Shown: piece after piece, positions 1 through 8,729 of the stretch
Layout of the letters: every line of letters begins with the position of its first letter
Numbering within the stretch: the stretch's first letter is position 1
Source: Actinomycetota bacterium
GTDB lineage: Bacteria > Actinomycetota > Acidimicrobiia > Acidimicrobiales > Ilumatobacteraceae
Direction of reading: 5' to 3'
Length of the DNA stretch: 38,873 nt
NCBI GenBank assembly: GCA_030645675.1
Contig: JAUSLQ010000141.1
Coordinates: 1 to 38,873, forward strand
The notes under the pieces: generated by a model
The model's database searches: none
Told to the model about the DNA's origin: nothing
Seen by the model: the letters and a program-made list of their open reading frames with translations, nothing else
Position numbers and translations under genes: made by a program

Positions 1-1
1 G

Positions 2-772
2 GCCACCATCGGCCTGGTCGACGACCTCATCAAGGTGCGCAGCCACCACAACCGGGGCGTGCTGTGGAAGCACAAGGGCTGGATCACCCTCGCAGTCGCG
101 GTGGGCATCGCCATCGTCCTCGTGGTCGCCACCGACATCGACACCCGCCTGTCGCTGACACGCGGCGACTTCCCCGGCTGGCAGCTGGGCAAGGTGGGGT
201 GGGTGCTGTGGGCAGCATCGTTGATCTTCGCCACCACCAACGCCGTCAACGTGACCGACGGCCTCGACGGCCTGGCCGGGGGTTCCGCACTGCTGGGCTT
301 CGTGGCTTTCACGGGCATCGCCTATTGGGGCTTCCGCAACCCCGAGATCTACGGCTCGATCGTGAACCCGTACGACCTCACCGTGTTCGCTGCCGCATTC
401 GCCGGAGCATGCGCAGGTTTCCTGTGGTTCAACGCGGCACCGGCCACGATCTTCATGGGCGACGTGGGCGCGCTCGCCCTGGGTGCCGCCCTGTCGCTGC
501 TGGCTCTCACCACCGACACCCAGCTGCTGCTGGCCTTGTTCTGCGGGCTGAACGTGATCGAGATCGGCTCGGTCGCGCTGCAGATGATCGTGTTCCGGGC
601 GTCGGGGCGGCGCAAGCGGTTGTTCCGGCTCTCTCCCATCCATCACCACTTCGAGCTGGTCGGCTGGGCGGAGACGAAGGTGATCATCCGTTTCTGGCTC
701 ATCGCCGGGCTGTGCGTGGGCGGCGGGCTGGCCGTCTACATCGCCGACTTCACCGACCAGGCCGCCCGCTGA
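2..772 (+). CDS. mraY: Phospho-N-acetylmuramoyl-pentapeptide transferase, 5'-truncated by window edge
   Basis: Frame 2 opens ATIGLVDDLIKV; motifs NAVNVTDGLDGLAGG, FMGDVGALALG and LSPIHHHFELVGWAETKVIIRFW are MraY hallmarks. Confidence 0.95.
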   Translation, partial: ATIGLVDDLIKVRSHHNRGVLWKHKGWITLAVAVGIAIVLVVATDIDTRLSLTRGDFPGWQLGKVGWVLWAASLIFATTNAVNVTDGLDGLAGGSALLGFVAFTGIAYWGFRNPEIYGSIVNPYDLTVFAAAFAGACAGFLWFNAAPATIFMGDVGALALGAALSLLALTTDTQLLLALFCGLNVIEIGSVALQMIVFRASGRRKRLFRLSPIHHHFELVGWAETKVIIRFWLIAGLCVGGGLAVYIADFTDQAAR

Positions 773-789
773 GCCCAGACTGGCAGCGT

Positions 790-829
790 GACCGCGTGAC
801 CGCGCGACCGCGCGACCGCGCGACCTCGC
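790..829. repeat. 8-bp tandem repeat (gaccgcgc-type, about 5 units)
   Basis: gaccgcgt gaccgcgc gaccgcgc gaccgcgc gacctcgc; GACCGCGTGAC (790-800) can pair with GTCACGCGGTC (831-841). Confidence 0.8.
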
Positions 830-850
830 AGTCACGCGGTCGGTGCTCGG

Positions 851-2002
851 TCACACGTCGAAGCCGAAGAGGTCCTTCGCGGTGGTGAACGTCATCTTCG
901 TGATCTCGTCCTCCGGGACACCGGCGAACTGCTTCTCCACCCATTCCTGCGAGTAGGGGAACGCGCCCTCGGGGTGCGGGTAGTCGTTGCCCCACATGAG
1001 GCAGTCGATCCCGGTGAGGTCGCGATTCCGGATCGCCAACGGGTCCCACATGAACGTGCACTTCGCCTGGCGCTTCAGGTAGTGGCTGGGCAGTTCCGGT
1101 AGCTGGTGGCCGGCGCGGGCGAACGCCCCGAAGCGGCCTTGGTAGTGGTGGTCGAGGAACTGCATGACCCCGGCCAGCCAGAAGGCGTAGCCCTCGGTCA
1201 TCACGACGGTCAGGTTCGGGTGGCGTTCGAACACTCCGCTCAACGTCAGCCAGGTGAGCGTTGCCCCCATGTCGACCGACAGCGTGTAGAAGCCCTCGAT
1301 GTGCTCGCCGTACCAGTTCGGTGCCGCCGGGTTGGCCTGCGCGAACTGCTTGGTGCGCTGGGCGGCGATGTGCATCGTGATCGGGATGCCCAGCCCGGCC
1401 GCAACCTCCCACACCGGCTCCCACTCGGGCAGGTAGTAGGGCAGGTCGTAGATGCCGTCCGGCAGCACCGCCGGGCGCAGGCCCAGTGCCGCCGCCCGTT
1501 CCAGCTCCTTCGCGCACGCCGCGGGGTCGAGGTACGGCAGGTTGATGCCCGGGGCGAAACGGTCGAAGTGACCGCGGTAGGTGTCGGCGAGCCAGTCGTT
1601 GGCGATCCGACACCATGCGATCTGCGCAGCCACCACATCTGGCCCACGCGCGTCGCCGAACTCGGGTGAGCCGATCAGCACGGCAGCGACCACACCCTCG
1701 CGTTCCATGTCGGCAAGACGGCCCTCGGGGTCGAACGCCGGGTAGTTGTCCTCGGCGAGCAGGATGCTCGCATGGAGGATCTTGGTGAGCATGCGGTCGT
1801 CGTCGACCTTGAACTCGTTGGGGATGCCGGCGTTCATCATCAGGTTCATCCGCGACTCGGGAATGACGAGGTACCTGCCGTCGGGCCGGTCCTCGACCAG
1901 GAACATCTGGCTGCTGACCTTGTCGCGGTACTTCTCGGGCAGTTCGTTCAGCAGCCACGGAGGAGGCGAGAGGTGGTTGTCGGTGGTGATCAGCGGGCGC
2001 AT
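851..2002 (-). CDS. Amidohydrolase family protein (Amidohydro_2-like)
   Basis: TDNHLSPP start and GNDYPHPEGAFPYSQEW metal-dependent hydrolase motif; ATG at 2002 preferred over the longer ORF start. Confidence 0.85.
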   Translation of the reverse strand: MRPLITTDNHLSPPPWLLNELPEKYRDKVSSQMFLVEDRPDGRYLVIPESRMNLMMNAGIPNEFKVDDDRMLTKILHASILLAEDNYPAFDPEGRLADMEREGVVAAVLIGSPEFGDARGPDVVAAQIAWCRIANDWLADTYRGHFDRFAPGINLPYLDPAACAKELERAAALGLRPAVLPDGIYDLPYYLPEWEPVWEVAAGLGIPITMHIAAQRTKQFAQANPAAPNWYGEHIEGFYTLSVDMGATLTWLTLSGVFERHPNLTVVMTEGYAFWLAGVMQFLDHHYQGRFGAFARAGHQLPELPSHYLKRQAKCTFMWDPLAIRNRDLTGIDCLMWGNDYPHPEGAFPYSQEWVEKQFAGVPEDEITKMTFTTAKDLFGFDV

Positions 2003-2016
2003 GGTGACTCCTTGGT

Positions 2017-2445
2017 TCAGCCGAGGCTCGTCTCGGGGGCGATGTACTCCTCGCACGCGGCGATGAGACCATCGACCACGGTGCAGATCTGCACGATGTG
2101 CGTCGGGCCCGGCTGACCGCCGAGTCCCTGCACGGTGGCTTGGACGACGAACCCCGTTGCCGTCGCCAGCGTGCGCACCTGCTCGAAGGAGGGCGGCGGC
2201 GCCGGCGCATCCGCAGCCGCGGCCGCCATCCGAGCGATGCTCTCCTCACGGGTCAGCCACATGTCGTCGTGGCTGTGCCACACGCGCATCGTCGGAGACG
2301 ACAGCTGGGCGAGGATCGCCCAATCCCCTGCCAACCCCTTCGCCCACTGCGCTGCGACCGTGTCGTTCAGGGCCATGTCGTTCAGGGCCATGTCGTTCAG
2401 GGCCGTGTCGTTCAGGGCCGTGTCGTTCAGGGCCGTGTCGTTCAC
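2017..2445 (-). CDS. SnoaL/NTF2-like small protein with N-terminal pentapeptide repeat (LNDTA/LNDMA)
   Basis: GTG start overlaps upstream stop (GTGA); WHSHDDMWLTREESI and VDGLIAACEEYIAPE resemble the SnoaL-like fold. The true start could be one of the internal ATGs in the repeat. Confidence 0.65.
   Translation of the reverse strand: MNDTALNDTALNDTALNDMALNDMALNDTVAAQWAKGLAGDWAILAQLSSPTMRVWHSHDDMWLTREESIARMAAAAADAPAPPPSFEQVRTLATATGFVVQATVQGLGGQPGPTHIVQICTVVDGLIAACEEYIAPETSLG
2362..2445. repeat. 15-bp tandem repeat at the 5' end of the SnoaL-like gene
   Basis: gtcgttcagggcc(at/gt) repeated five times in tandem plus a partial copy. Confidence 0.95.
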
Positions 2446-4514
2446 GCGACCACCACCCGCACGCGGGCCAGGTTCTCGACCAAGCGTGTCGTTGCGCTCG
2501 CATCACCGTCGCGGTGCGACCGCACTCGAGCCGTGGCGAAGAAGGTTCCTGCGCTCTCGTAGCGGTGTTCGATCGAGCGCTGGACCGCCGGCTCGGTGCC
2601 ATCCACCGGGATCTGCACGGGGTACGTGCCGCTCCCGTCGAGGTCCCACGCGACCGACACGATCGTGCCCGTGCCCGGCGGCACCGTTGCATCGACGGAG
2701 AGCGTGACCGCCTCGCCGGCGGCGACGTGGGCGACCACTCCCCCGTTCACCGACGCGTGCACGACCGGCTGGATGCCGCCGCGTTGGGTCGCGTCCGCAC
2801 TGAGGCTGATCTTGCCGTCGCGGTACTCGTAGGCGGTGCCGGCGGGCTTCACCCCGTTCTCGGTCCACGCGACGAGATCGGCCAGGCTCTGCTCGATGAT
2901 CCCCTGGAACTCGATCAGCCAGGTGTTGCTGGCGCGACCGGGCTTCGACGGCACCATCATCGCCGGGCCGTGCTCTGCGTTCTGCGTCCAGCGCAGGCAG
3001 AAGCGCTCTGCGGCACCTTCTGCCCCTTGGGCGGCCAGCACTGCTCCTTCGTAGATGATCCCCTGCGGCGGCCACAGCGACGCGTCGTGGGTGTGGTGCA
3101 GCCACATCAGCTTTCCCGGGTAGTGGCCCGAGTAGGAGACGCCCATCAGCGGCGACATGTACGGCGCTTCGTGCTGTGGGTACACCGGGCAGCCATCCAC
3201 GCGGAGGCTGTCGAACTGCAGGTCGTCCATCAGGTGATGGCGAGCGAAGTAGCAGAACGCAAGGAACGGCTTGTTGTTCACGTGCACCAGGTCGCCGGCC
3301 TGCACACCGGTGAACCGGTTGATGTTGGCTTCACCGAAGCCGTCGCAGAACAGCACGTCGCCGGCAACCGAGTTGGCGTAGAGCTGGCGGCCGGCCGAGG
3401 CCCCGGAGATCACCTTGACACCGGCACCGAGTCGATACCCCGCACCGATGCCCTTGATCTCCACCGCGAAGGGCACGGAGAAGTCGCCCGCAGACCCGGC
3501 CATGATCGCCACCAGCGTGCGCATCGTCTGGTATTCGGGCAGATCGAACTCCGGGCCGATGAGGTCTTGCGCCGTCAACACCCTGGTGACCGGCAGCTCG
3601 CTGTCGAGAAGATCGCCGATGACGCATTGTGGCGCGTCGTGGCCGATGTAGCCGGGCTGGGTCCAGAAGTTCGCGAAGTAGGCCGCGTCGTCTGCTTGCA
3701 GCATGTCGGCGATGGACGACCACAGCCAGATCTGGCCCATCGGTTCGGCGATCATGAACTCATCGCCACGCGGGAATCCCTGGCGGTACAGCGATGCGAG
3801 CTCCTCGCGCTCGTGGGTGGTCAGTCCCTCGAACGGGTTGCCCGAGCCACCCGGCGCCATTGCGTCGACGATCCGCTCGACGCGCGTGCCGAGCAGTCGC
3901 TGCACGTTGAACATCGAGGCGAACGACATCACCTGCGCGCCCTTGATCCGCTTCGTGCTCCCGAGTGGGGCCACGTCGCCTCCGCCCATGAACGGCATCG
4001 CGCCGTCCCACGCGTCGGGCGCGTTCTCCAGGCACAACGGCGAACGCCGACCGCCGCCGCTGCCACCCCAGACGTAGCTGTGGTGCGGCGCCGCGCCGTA
4101 GACCTGTGCGGCCACGTGCTTGCTGAACCGGGCGGCTTCAGCGCTGGCACGATGTCCGTACAAGGTCGGGTCATCGCCGGCGCGAGGGTCCACGTCGTCG
4201 CCGATGTGTCCCTGGTTGGACTCCACCATGTAGCCGCCGAGACGCGCACACATCGCCAGGCCACCGATGATCGCCTCCATCACCGGCGAACCGAAGCTCT
4301 CCTCGTGGCCTCCATGCCCGCCTTCGATCGGCTGGAACATTCGGCCCTGGTACCCGTCGCCGGTGGGAAAGTAGAACACGAACCGGGTGTCGGTGTCGGC
4401 GAAGCCGCCGTGCACGTACCGGTGCGGTACCGGCTCGGCACGCTCCTCGTCCTTGTCGATGTACGGAGCCCCGAAGAACGGGTCGACGGGCTGGTAGGAC
4501 GTGGTCTCCAACAT
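2442..4514 (-). CDS. Tannase/feruloyl-esterase-like alpha/beta hydrolase with C-terminal PKD-like domain
   Basis: HHSYVWGGSGGGRRSPLC nucleophile-elbow-like motif; C-terminal SVAWDLDGSGTYPV...IEHRYESAGTFFATARV PKD-like. Start MLETTSYQ overlaps the upstream stop (TGATG). Confidence 0.65.
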   Translation of the reverse strand: MLETTSYQPVDPFFGAPYIDKDEERAEPVPHRYVHGGFADTDTRFVFYFPTGDGYQGRMFQPIEGGHGGHEESFGSPVMEAIIGGLAMCARLGGYMVESNQGHIGDDVDPRAGDDPTLYGHRASAEAARFSKHVAAQVYGAAPHHSYVWGGSGGGRRSPLCLENAPDAWDGAMPFMGGGDVAPLGSTKRIKGAQVMSFASMFNVQRLLGTRVERIVDAMAPGGSGNPFEGLTTHEREELASLYRQGFPRGDEFMIAEPMGQIWLWSSIADMLQADDAAYFANFWTQPGYIGHDAPQCVIGDLLDSELPVTRVLTAQDLIGPEFDLPEYQTMRTLVAIMAGSAGDFSVPFAVEIKGIGAGYRLGAGVKVISGASAGRQLYANSVAGDVLFCDGFGEANINRFTGVQAGDLVHVNNKPFLAFCYFARHHLMDDLQFDSLRVDGCPVYPQHEAPYMSPLMGVSYSGHYPGKLMWLHHTHDASLWPPQGIIYEGAVLAAQGAEGAAERFCLRWTQNAEHGPAMMVPSKPGRASNTWLIEFQGIIEQSLADLVAWTENGVKPAGTAYEYRDGKISLSADATQRGGIQPVVHASVNGGVVAHVAAGEAVTLSVDATVPPGTGTIVSVAWDLDGSGTYPVQIPVDGTEPAVQRSIEHRYESAGTFFATARVRSHRDGDASATTRLVENLARVRVVVA

Positions 4515-5923
4515 CAGAGGTTGCCTTTCGGGCGTGAGCCGGCGAGCGCGGCGAGGTCGGTGTCGATCATCTCGGTGAGTGCGGCCGCGTCGGCCTGCTC
4601 GGGCGGGCGTAGGTACCCCGCCCGCGAGTGGAACTGGGCTGCCATCCTTGGGTCGACGGCGGGCGCGCCCAGCAGTTCGGCGGCGGTCGGCCCGATGCGG
4701 GCGGCTGCTTCGCGCAGCGGGCCCATCGGGAGTCGGTAGCACTCGGCTGCGTTCTCGCCGAGGATCCTGCGCAGTTCGGCTTCCGTGACGCCTTCGAACG
4801 CGTCGCGGATCCACTGCTGCGTGTTCGGCCAGGTGCCCTCGGGGTGCGGGTAGTCGGTGCCGAACATCAGCCGGTCGACGCCGATCTCGTGCCGCAACGC
4901 AACTTCGTGACGGCGGGTGGACGAAGGCGCGATGTACACGTTGTCTGCGAAGTACTCACGCGGCGACCGCGACATCTTCACCCCGGAGCGGGTGAGGTGG
5001 TCCTCGAGGATCGCGATGGTCGCCGGCACCCAATCGGCGCGTATCTCGGTGAACACGAGGTGCAGCTCGGGGTGCCGATCGAACACCCCGGCCAGCATCA
5101 ACTGCCACAGGATGCGTCGAGGAGCGGTGAGCGCCACGCGGAACGGATGCTCGGCCGGGAACTGGTCGATGCGGATCTCGGAGGTGTCGGGCGTGGACAG
5201 CGTCGACTGTGCCAGCACCGCATCGGTGCCGAAGTCCTTCACCATCGAGGCCATCATCGACAAGCCCTCGTTGCTGAAGCCGCCCTGCGGGAAACCGAAA
5301 CCGGCGTGCACGTTGATCGCCAGCCCGGCCTCGTCGCAGGTCGCCCAGAAGGCGTCGAAGTAGGGGTCGCCGAGGTCGGGCAGGGTCGGGTCGGCGATGT
5401 TGCCCGGTGCGAAGACGCCGACGAACCCGTGCTCGGCCACCCAGCGCAGCTCTGCCAGCGTCTCGTTCATGTCGAGGCACGGCCCGGGTTCGGCGATGCC
5501 GAACAGGCGGCCACCGGACTCGGCCATCACATCACTGAGATGACGGTGATATGCCTTCGCTCCGGCCGACCTCAGCTCTGGCGAGTGGGCCCTGTTCACA
5601 TGGCTGAAGAACGGCAGCACGCTCTCCTGGTGGCCGGCCAGCAGCACCTCGCCCGCGACTCCCTCGTGATCGAGCTCTGCGAGCCGCGGCCCCAGCTCCC
5701 AGGCACCGCGTTCTCCGCCGTTGCGGATGCGACCGTCGGCGTCGATGAGATCAAGCGTCTCCGCGGAGAAGCGGCGCTGCGTCAGCGAGCCCTCACGCCA
5801 GGCAACGTCCTCGGCGGTGAGCGCGTCGAGCTCGTCGCGGTACTGCGGCGCTATGTAGTCCCGGTACAACGCCGGCGGACCACCCCAGTGCCCGTCCGCG
5901 GAGATCAGGGTCAACCGATCCAT
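4514..5923 (-). CDS. Amidohydrolase family protein (Amidohydro_2-like)
   Basis: LISADGHWGGPPALY, FVGVFAPGNIADPTLPDLGDPYFDAFWATCDEAGLAINVHAG, LMFGTDYPHPEGTWPNTQQW. Confidence 0.88.
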   Translation of the reverse strand: MDRLTLISADGHWGGPPALYRDYIAPQYRDELDALTAEDVAWREGSLTQRRFSAETLDLIDADGRIRNGGERGAWELGPRLAELDHEGVAGEVLLAGHQESVLPFFSHVNRAHSPELRSAGAKAYHRHLSDVMAESGGRLFGIAEPGPCLDMNETLAELRWVAEHGFVGVFAPGNIADPTLPDLGDPYFDAFWATCDEAGLAINVHAGFGFPQGGFSNEGLSMMASMVKDFGTDAVLAQSTLSTPDTSEIRIDQFPAEHPFRVALTAPRRILWQLMLAGVFDRHPELHLVFTEIRADWVPATIAILEDHLTRSGVKMSRSPREYFADNVYIAPSSTRRHEVALRHEIGVDRLMFGTDYPHPEGTWPNTQQWIRDAFEGVTEAELRRILGENAAECYRLPMGPLREAAARIGPTAAELLGAPAVDPRMAAQFHSRAGYLRPPEQADAAALTEMIDTDLAALAGSRPKGNL

Positions 5924-6023
5924 GAACACCCCCATGGCCGCCCGAAGGTCGCGCGGCCAGAGGGATTATGAACCCTGTTCAGGCGATAGGTCAACAGCGT
6001 TCAAGACAATCCGTCCGGAACTC

Positions 6024-6860
6024 TCAGGACGGGGGCGGACCGGCGCCGCGTTCGTACATGCCACGGACTGCCTTGTCGCCCAAGCCGATCATCACCTTGC
6101 GCGGCAGCACCCTGCTCATGGCCGAGCCCATGAGCCGCACGAGCACTCCCCCGGGCCGCACGTTGAGCTTGCGACCCAGCCCGTTCAGCGCGGCATCCAC
6201 CACACCGCTCGGGGCACCCGGCTGCATCACCTTGGTCGGCTGCAGGCCTGCCGGCAGTGCGGCCGCGAAACCCGGCGTGGCGGTGGCGCCGGGCATCACC
6301 GCGGTGACATCGATGCCGTGCGGGGAGAGCTCGGCCCACAGGCCCTCGGCGAACACACGGTCGAACGCCTTCGTCGCCGCATAGGTGGCGATGTAGGAGG
6401 AGCCTGCGTCGGCCGAGCCGGAGGACATGATGATCACCCCGCCACGCTTGCGCTCGACCATCTTGCGCGTCAGCCCATCGGCGAGGATCACGACCGACGT
6501 GCAGTTGATGGCGATCTGCGCCTGTTTGCGCTCGATCGGCACGTCGAGCCATCGCCCCACGAGACCGATCCCTGCATTGGCCACCAACAGGCCGATCTCG
6601 AGATCGGCGACCGCGGCAACCGCGTCATGGACCTGGGCGGCATCGGAGAGATCCGTGACCAGGGTGCGCACCTCGGCGGACCCCGATGAACGCAACTGTT
6701 GCGCCGTCGTCTCCAATTGCTCCGCCAACACGTCGACGAGCACCAGTGGCATCCCCATCGAGTGCAGGCGTTGGGCGTAGGCGGCCCCAATTCCCTGTGC
6801 GGCACCGGTGACGAGCGCCCAGGGGCCGTAGTGCTGTGCGAAGTCGGTTCGAAGAGTCAT
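6024..6860 (-). CDS. Short-chain dehydrogenase/reductase
   Basis: WALVTGAAQGIGAAYAQRL Rossmann motif; NAGIG; SSYIATYAATKAF active-site YxxxK. Confidence 0.9.
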   Translation of the reverse strand: MTLRTDFAQHYGPWALVTGAAQGIGAAYAQRLHSMGMPLVLVDVLAEQLETTAQQLRSSGSAEVRTLVTDLSDAAQVHDAVAAVADLEIGLLVANAGIGLVGRWLDVPIERKQAQIAINCTSVVILADGLTRKMVERKRGGVIIMSSGSADAGSSYIATYAATKAFDRVFAEGLWAELSPHGIDVTAVMPGATATPGFAAALPAGLQPTKVMQPGAPSGVVDAALNGLGRKLNVRPGGVLVRLMGSAMSRVLPRKVMIGLGDKAVRGMYERGAGPPPS

Positions 6861-6979
6861 CTGGAGCATCCTTGCCGGAACAGCCCGAGCCGTCAACACT
6901 GTTCAATCAGTCGTTGATAGTGTGCGCGCCAGGGCCTCGGCCGGCGGCCGTGCCGGAGTCGAGCCGACGAGGAGGACCA

Positions 6980-8599
6980 ATGCAGATCGGCGACGAGGTT
7001 CCCGATTTCACGACACCATCCGATCTCAGCGTCGGCGCGTTCAGCGACGACGGCCCATGGGTCGTCGTGCCCGGCGAGATGGCGTGGCGGCGCGGGATCG
7101 ACGAGCTTCGCGAACGTGCCGCGGCGCAGGTGCCCGAAATGATCCGACCGCGGCGCCTCCCGCCGCTCCGCGGTGCTGCAGTGGCCCTCAAGCTGAGCGC
7201 GGCGATGGGCCCCTGGCTCGTCAGGAACCGCCGCCGCAAGGACGATCCCGCCGCGCAGGCCGAGCTCGCAGCGAAGCTGCGCCCGGCGTTCGAGTCGCTG
7301 GGCACGACGTTCATCAAGCTGGGCCAGCTCATCGCCTCGGCCGAGGGAATGCTGCCGGCTGCCCTGGTGACCGAGTTCAAGCTCTGCCGCGACCGCGTTC
7401 CGGCCGAGTCGATCGCCCACGTGCGCACGGTCATCGAGGAGGACCTCGGCCGAACGCTGGCGGAACTGTTCGCAGAGTTCGACCCGGTGCCGATCGCCGC
7501 CGCCTCGGTCGCACAGGTGCATGTCGCCAGGCTGCATTCCGGCGAGGAAGTCGTGGTCAAGGTCCAACGCCCGGGCATCGACCGCATCGTGCCGCGCGAC
7601 ATCGCCACGCTCGCATGGCTGGCCCCGATCATCGAGAAGCGCTCACCGCAGGCAGCGATGGCCAATCTCCCCGCCTACATCGAGCTGTTCGCCGAGACCA
7701 TCGTCGAGGAGCTCGACTTCCGGCTGGAGGCGCAGAACATGCTCGACATCGCCGCCGTGCTCGCCGCCACGGATCAACACGCGGTGATCGTGCCGCGGCC
7801 GCACCCGCAACTGGTCAGCCGGCGAGTGCTCGTCATGGAGCGCATGCACGGCTACGGAGTGGACGACGAGGCAGCCATGTCTGCGGCTGGCGTCGACCCG
7901 TCACCGGTGTACCGCGCCCTGATGGTGAGCTTCCTCGAGGGCGCCATGATCCACGGCGCCTTCCACGGCGACCTGCACGGCGGGAACATGATGGTGACCG
8001 AGGGCGGCCGGCCGGCGATCCTCGACTTCGGGATCACCGGTCGTTTCGCACCAGGCAAGCGCCAGGCCCTGCTGGGACTGATGATGACAGCTGCGTCGCA
8101 AGATGCACGCGCGATGCTCGGCTACTTCCGCGATCTCGGAGGGTTTCCTCCTGACGCAGACATGGAACGGCTTGCCGACGAGCTGGGCATCGAGGAACTG
8201 ATGGCACAGAACCCGAACGACGTGTCGCCGGAGGTGATGGCCGTCCAGATGCGCGAGACGACGAAGCGGCTCGTCGCCCACGGCGCCAAACTCCCCAAGG
8301 AGATGTTCCTCTTCATGAAGGGTTTGGTGTACCTCGGCGGGGCACTCACCAGCATCGCCCCCGACGTCGACATGTTCGGCGAGATGGCGCAGATCTATTC
8401 GCTGTTCACGACCGGTCATGTGGGCCACCTCGAGGCAGCCGGGCTGGACGTCGACGCCATGCCCGACGGTGGACAGGTCGCCGAGCTGATGCGCCAGCAG
8501 GTCGGCACCGACGCCGGATCGATGACGTACCTGCAGATGCAGCAGCTGCAGTCCGAACGGGCCGCCGAGCTCCGCGCGGCGATGAAGCGAATGGGCTGA
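6980..8599 (+). CDS. ABC1/AarF/UbiB family atypical kinase
   Basis: LGTTFIKLGQLIASAEGMLP, PVPIAAASVAQVHVARL, VVKVQRPGI, GAFHGDLHGGNMMV, ILDFGITGR; GAGGAGG ribosome-binding site upstream. Confidence 0.93.
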   Translation: MQIGDEVPDFTTPSDLSVGAFSDDGPWVVVPGEMAWRRGIDELRERAAAQVPEMIRPRRLPPLRGAAVALKLSAAMGPWLVRNRRRKDDPAAQAELAAKLRPAFESLGTTFIKLGQLIASAEGMLPAALVTEFKLCRDRVPAESIAHVRTVIEEDLGRTLAELFAEFDPVPIAAASVAQVHVARLHSGEEVVVKVQRPGIDRIVPRDIATLAWLAPIIEKRSPQAAMANLPAYIELFAETIVEELDFRLEAQNMLDIAAVLAATDQHAVIVPRPHPQLVSRRVLVMERMHGYGVDDEAAMSAAGVDPSPVYRALMVSFLEGAMIHGAFHGDLHGGNMMVTEGGRPAILDFGITGRFAPGKRQALLGLMMTAASQDARAMLGYFRDLGGFPPDADMERLADELGIEELMAQNPNDVSPEVMAVQMRETTKRLVAHGAKLPKEMFLFMKGLVYLGGALTSIAPDVDMFGEMAQIYSLFTTGHVGHLEAAGLDVDAMPDGGQVAELMRQQVGTDAGSMTYLQMQQLQSERAAELRAAMKRMG

Positions 8600-8729
8600 G
8601 CCGCCCGGCGATTCCCTCAGCCTTGCCGGCACGCTTCACTGCCCGGTCGAGGCAGTTACTACCAGCACCCTGTTGATCCGCGTGCTGCAGGATGGCAGCG
8701 GCCCAGCAGGCAACTACCGTGCATGCGAC

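Noticed and set aside
2157-4739. 860-aa plus-strand ORF
   Set aside because: Antisense to the tannase-like gene; low-complexity high-GC composition.
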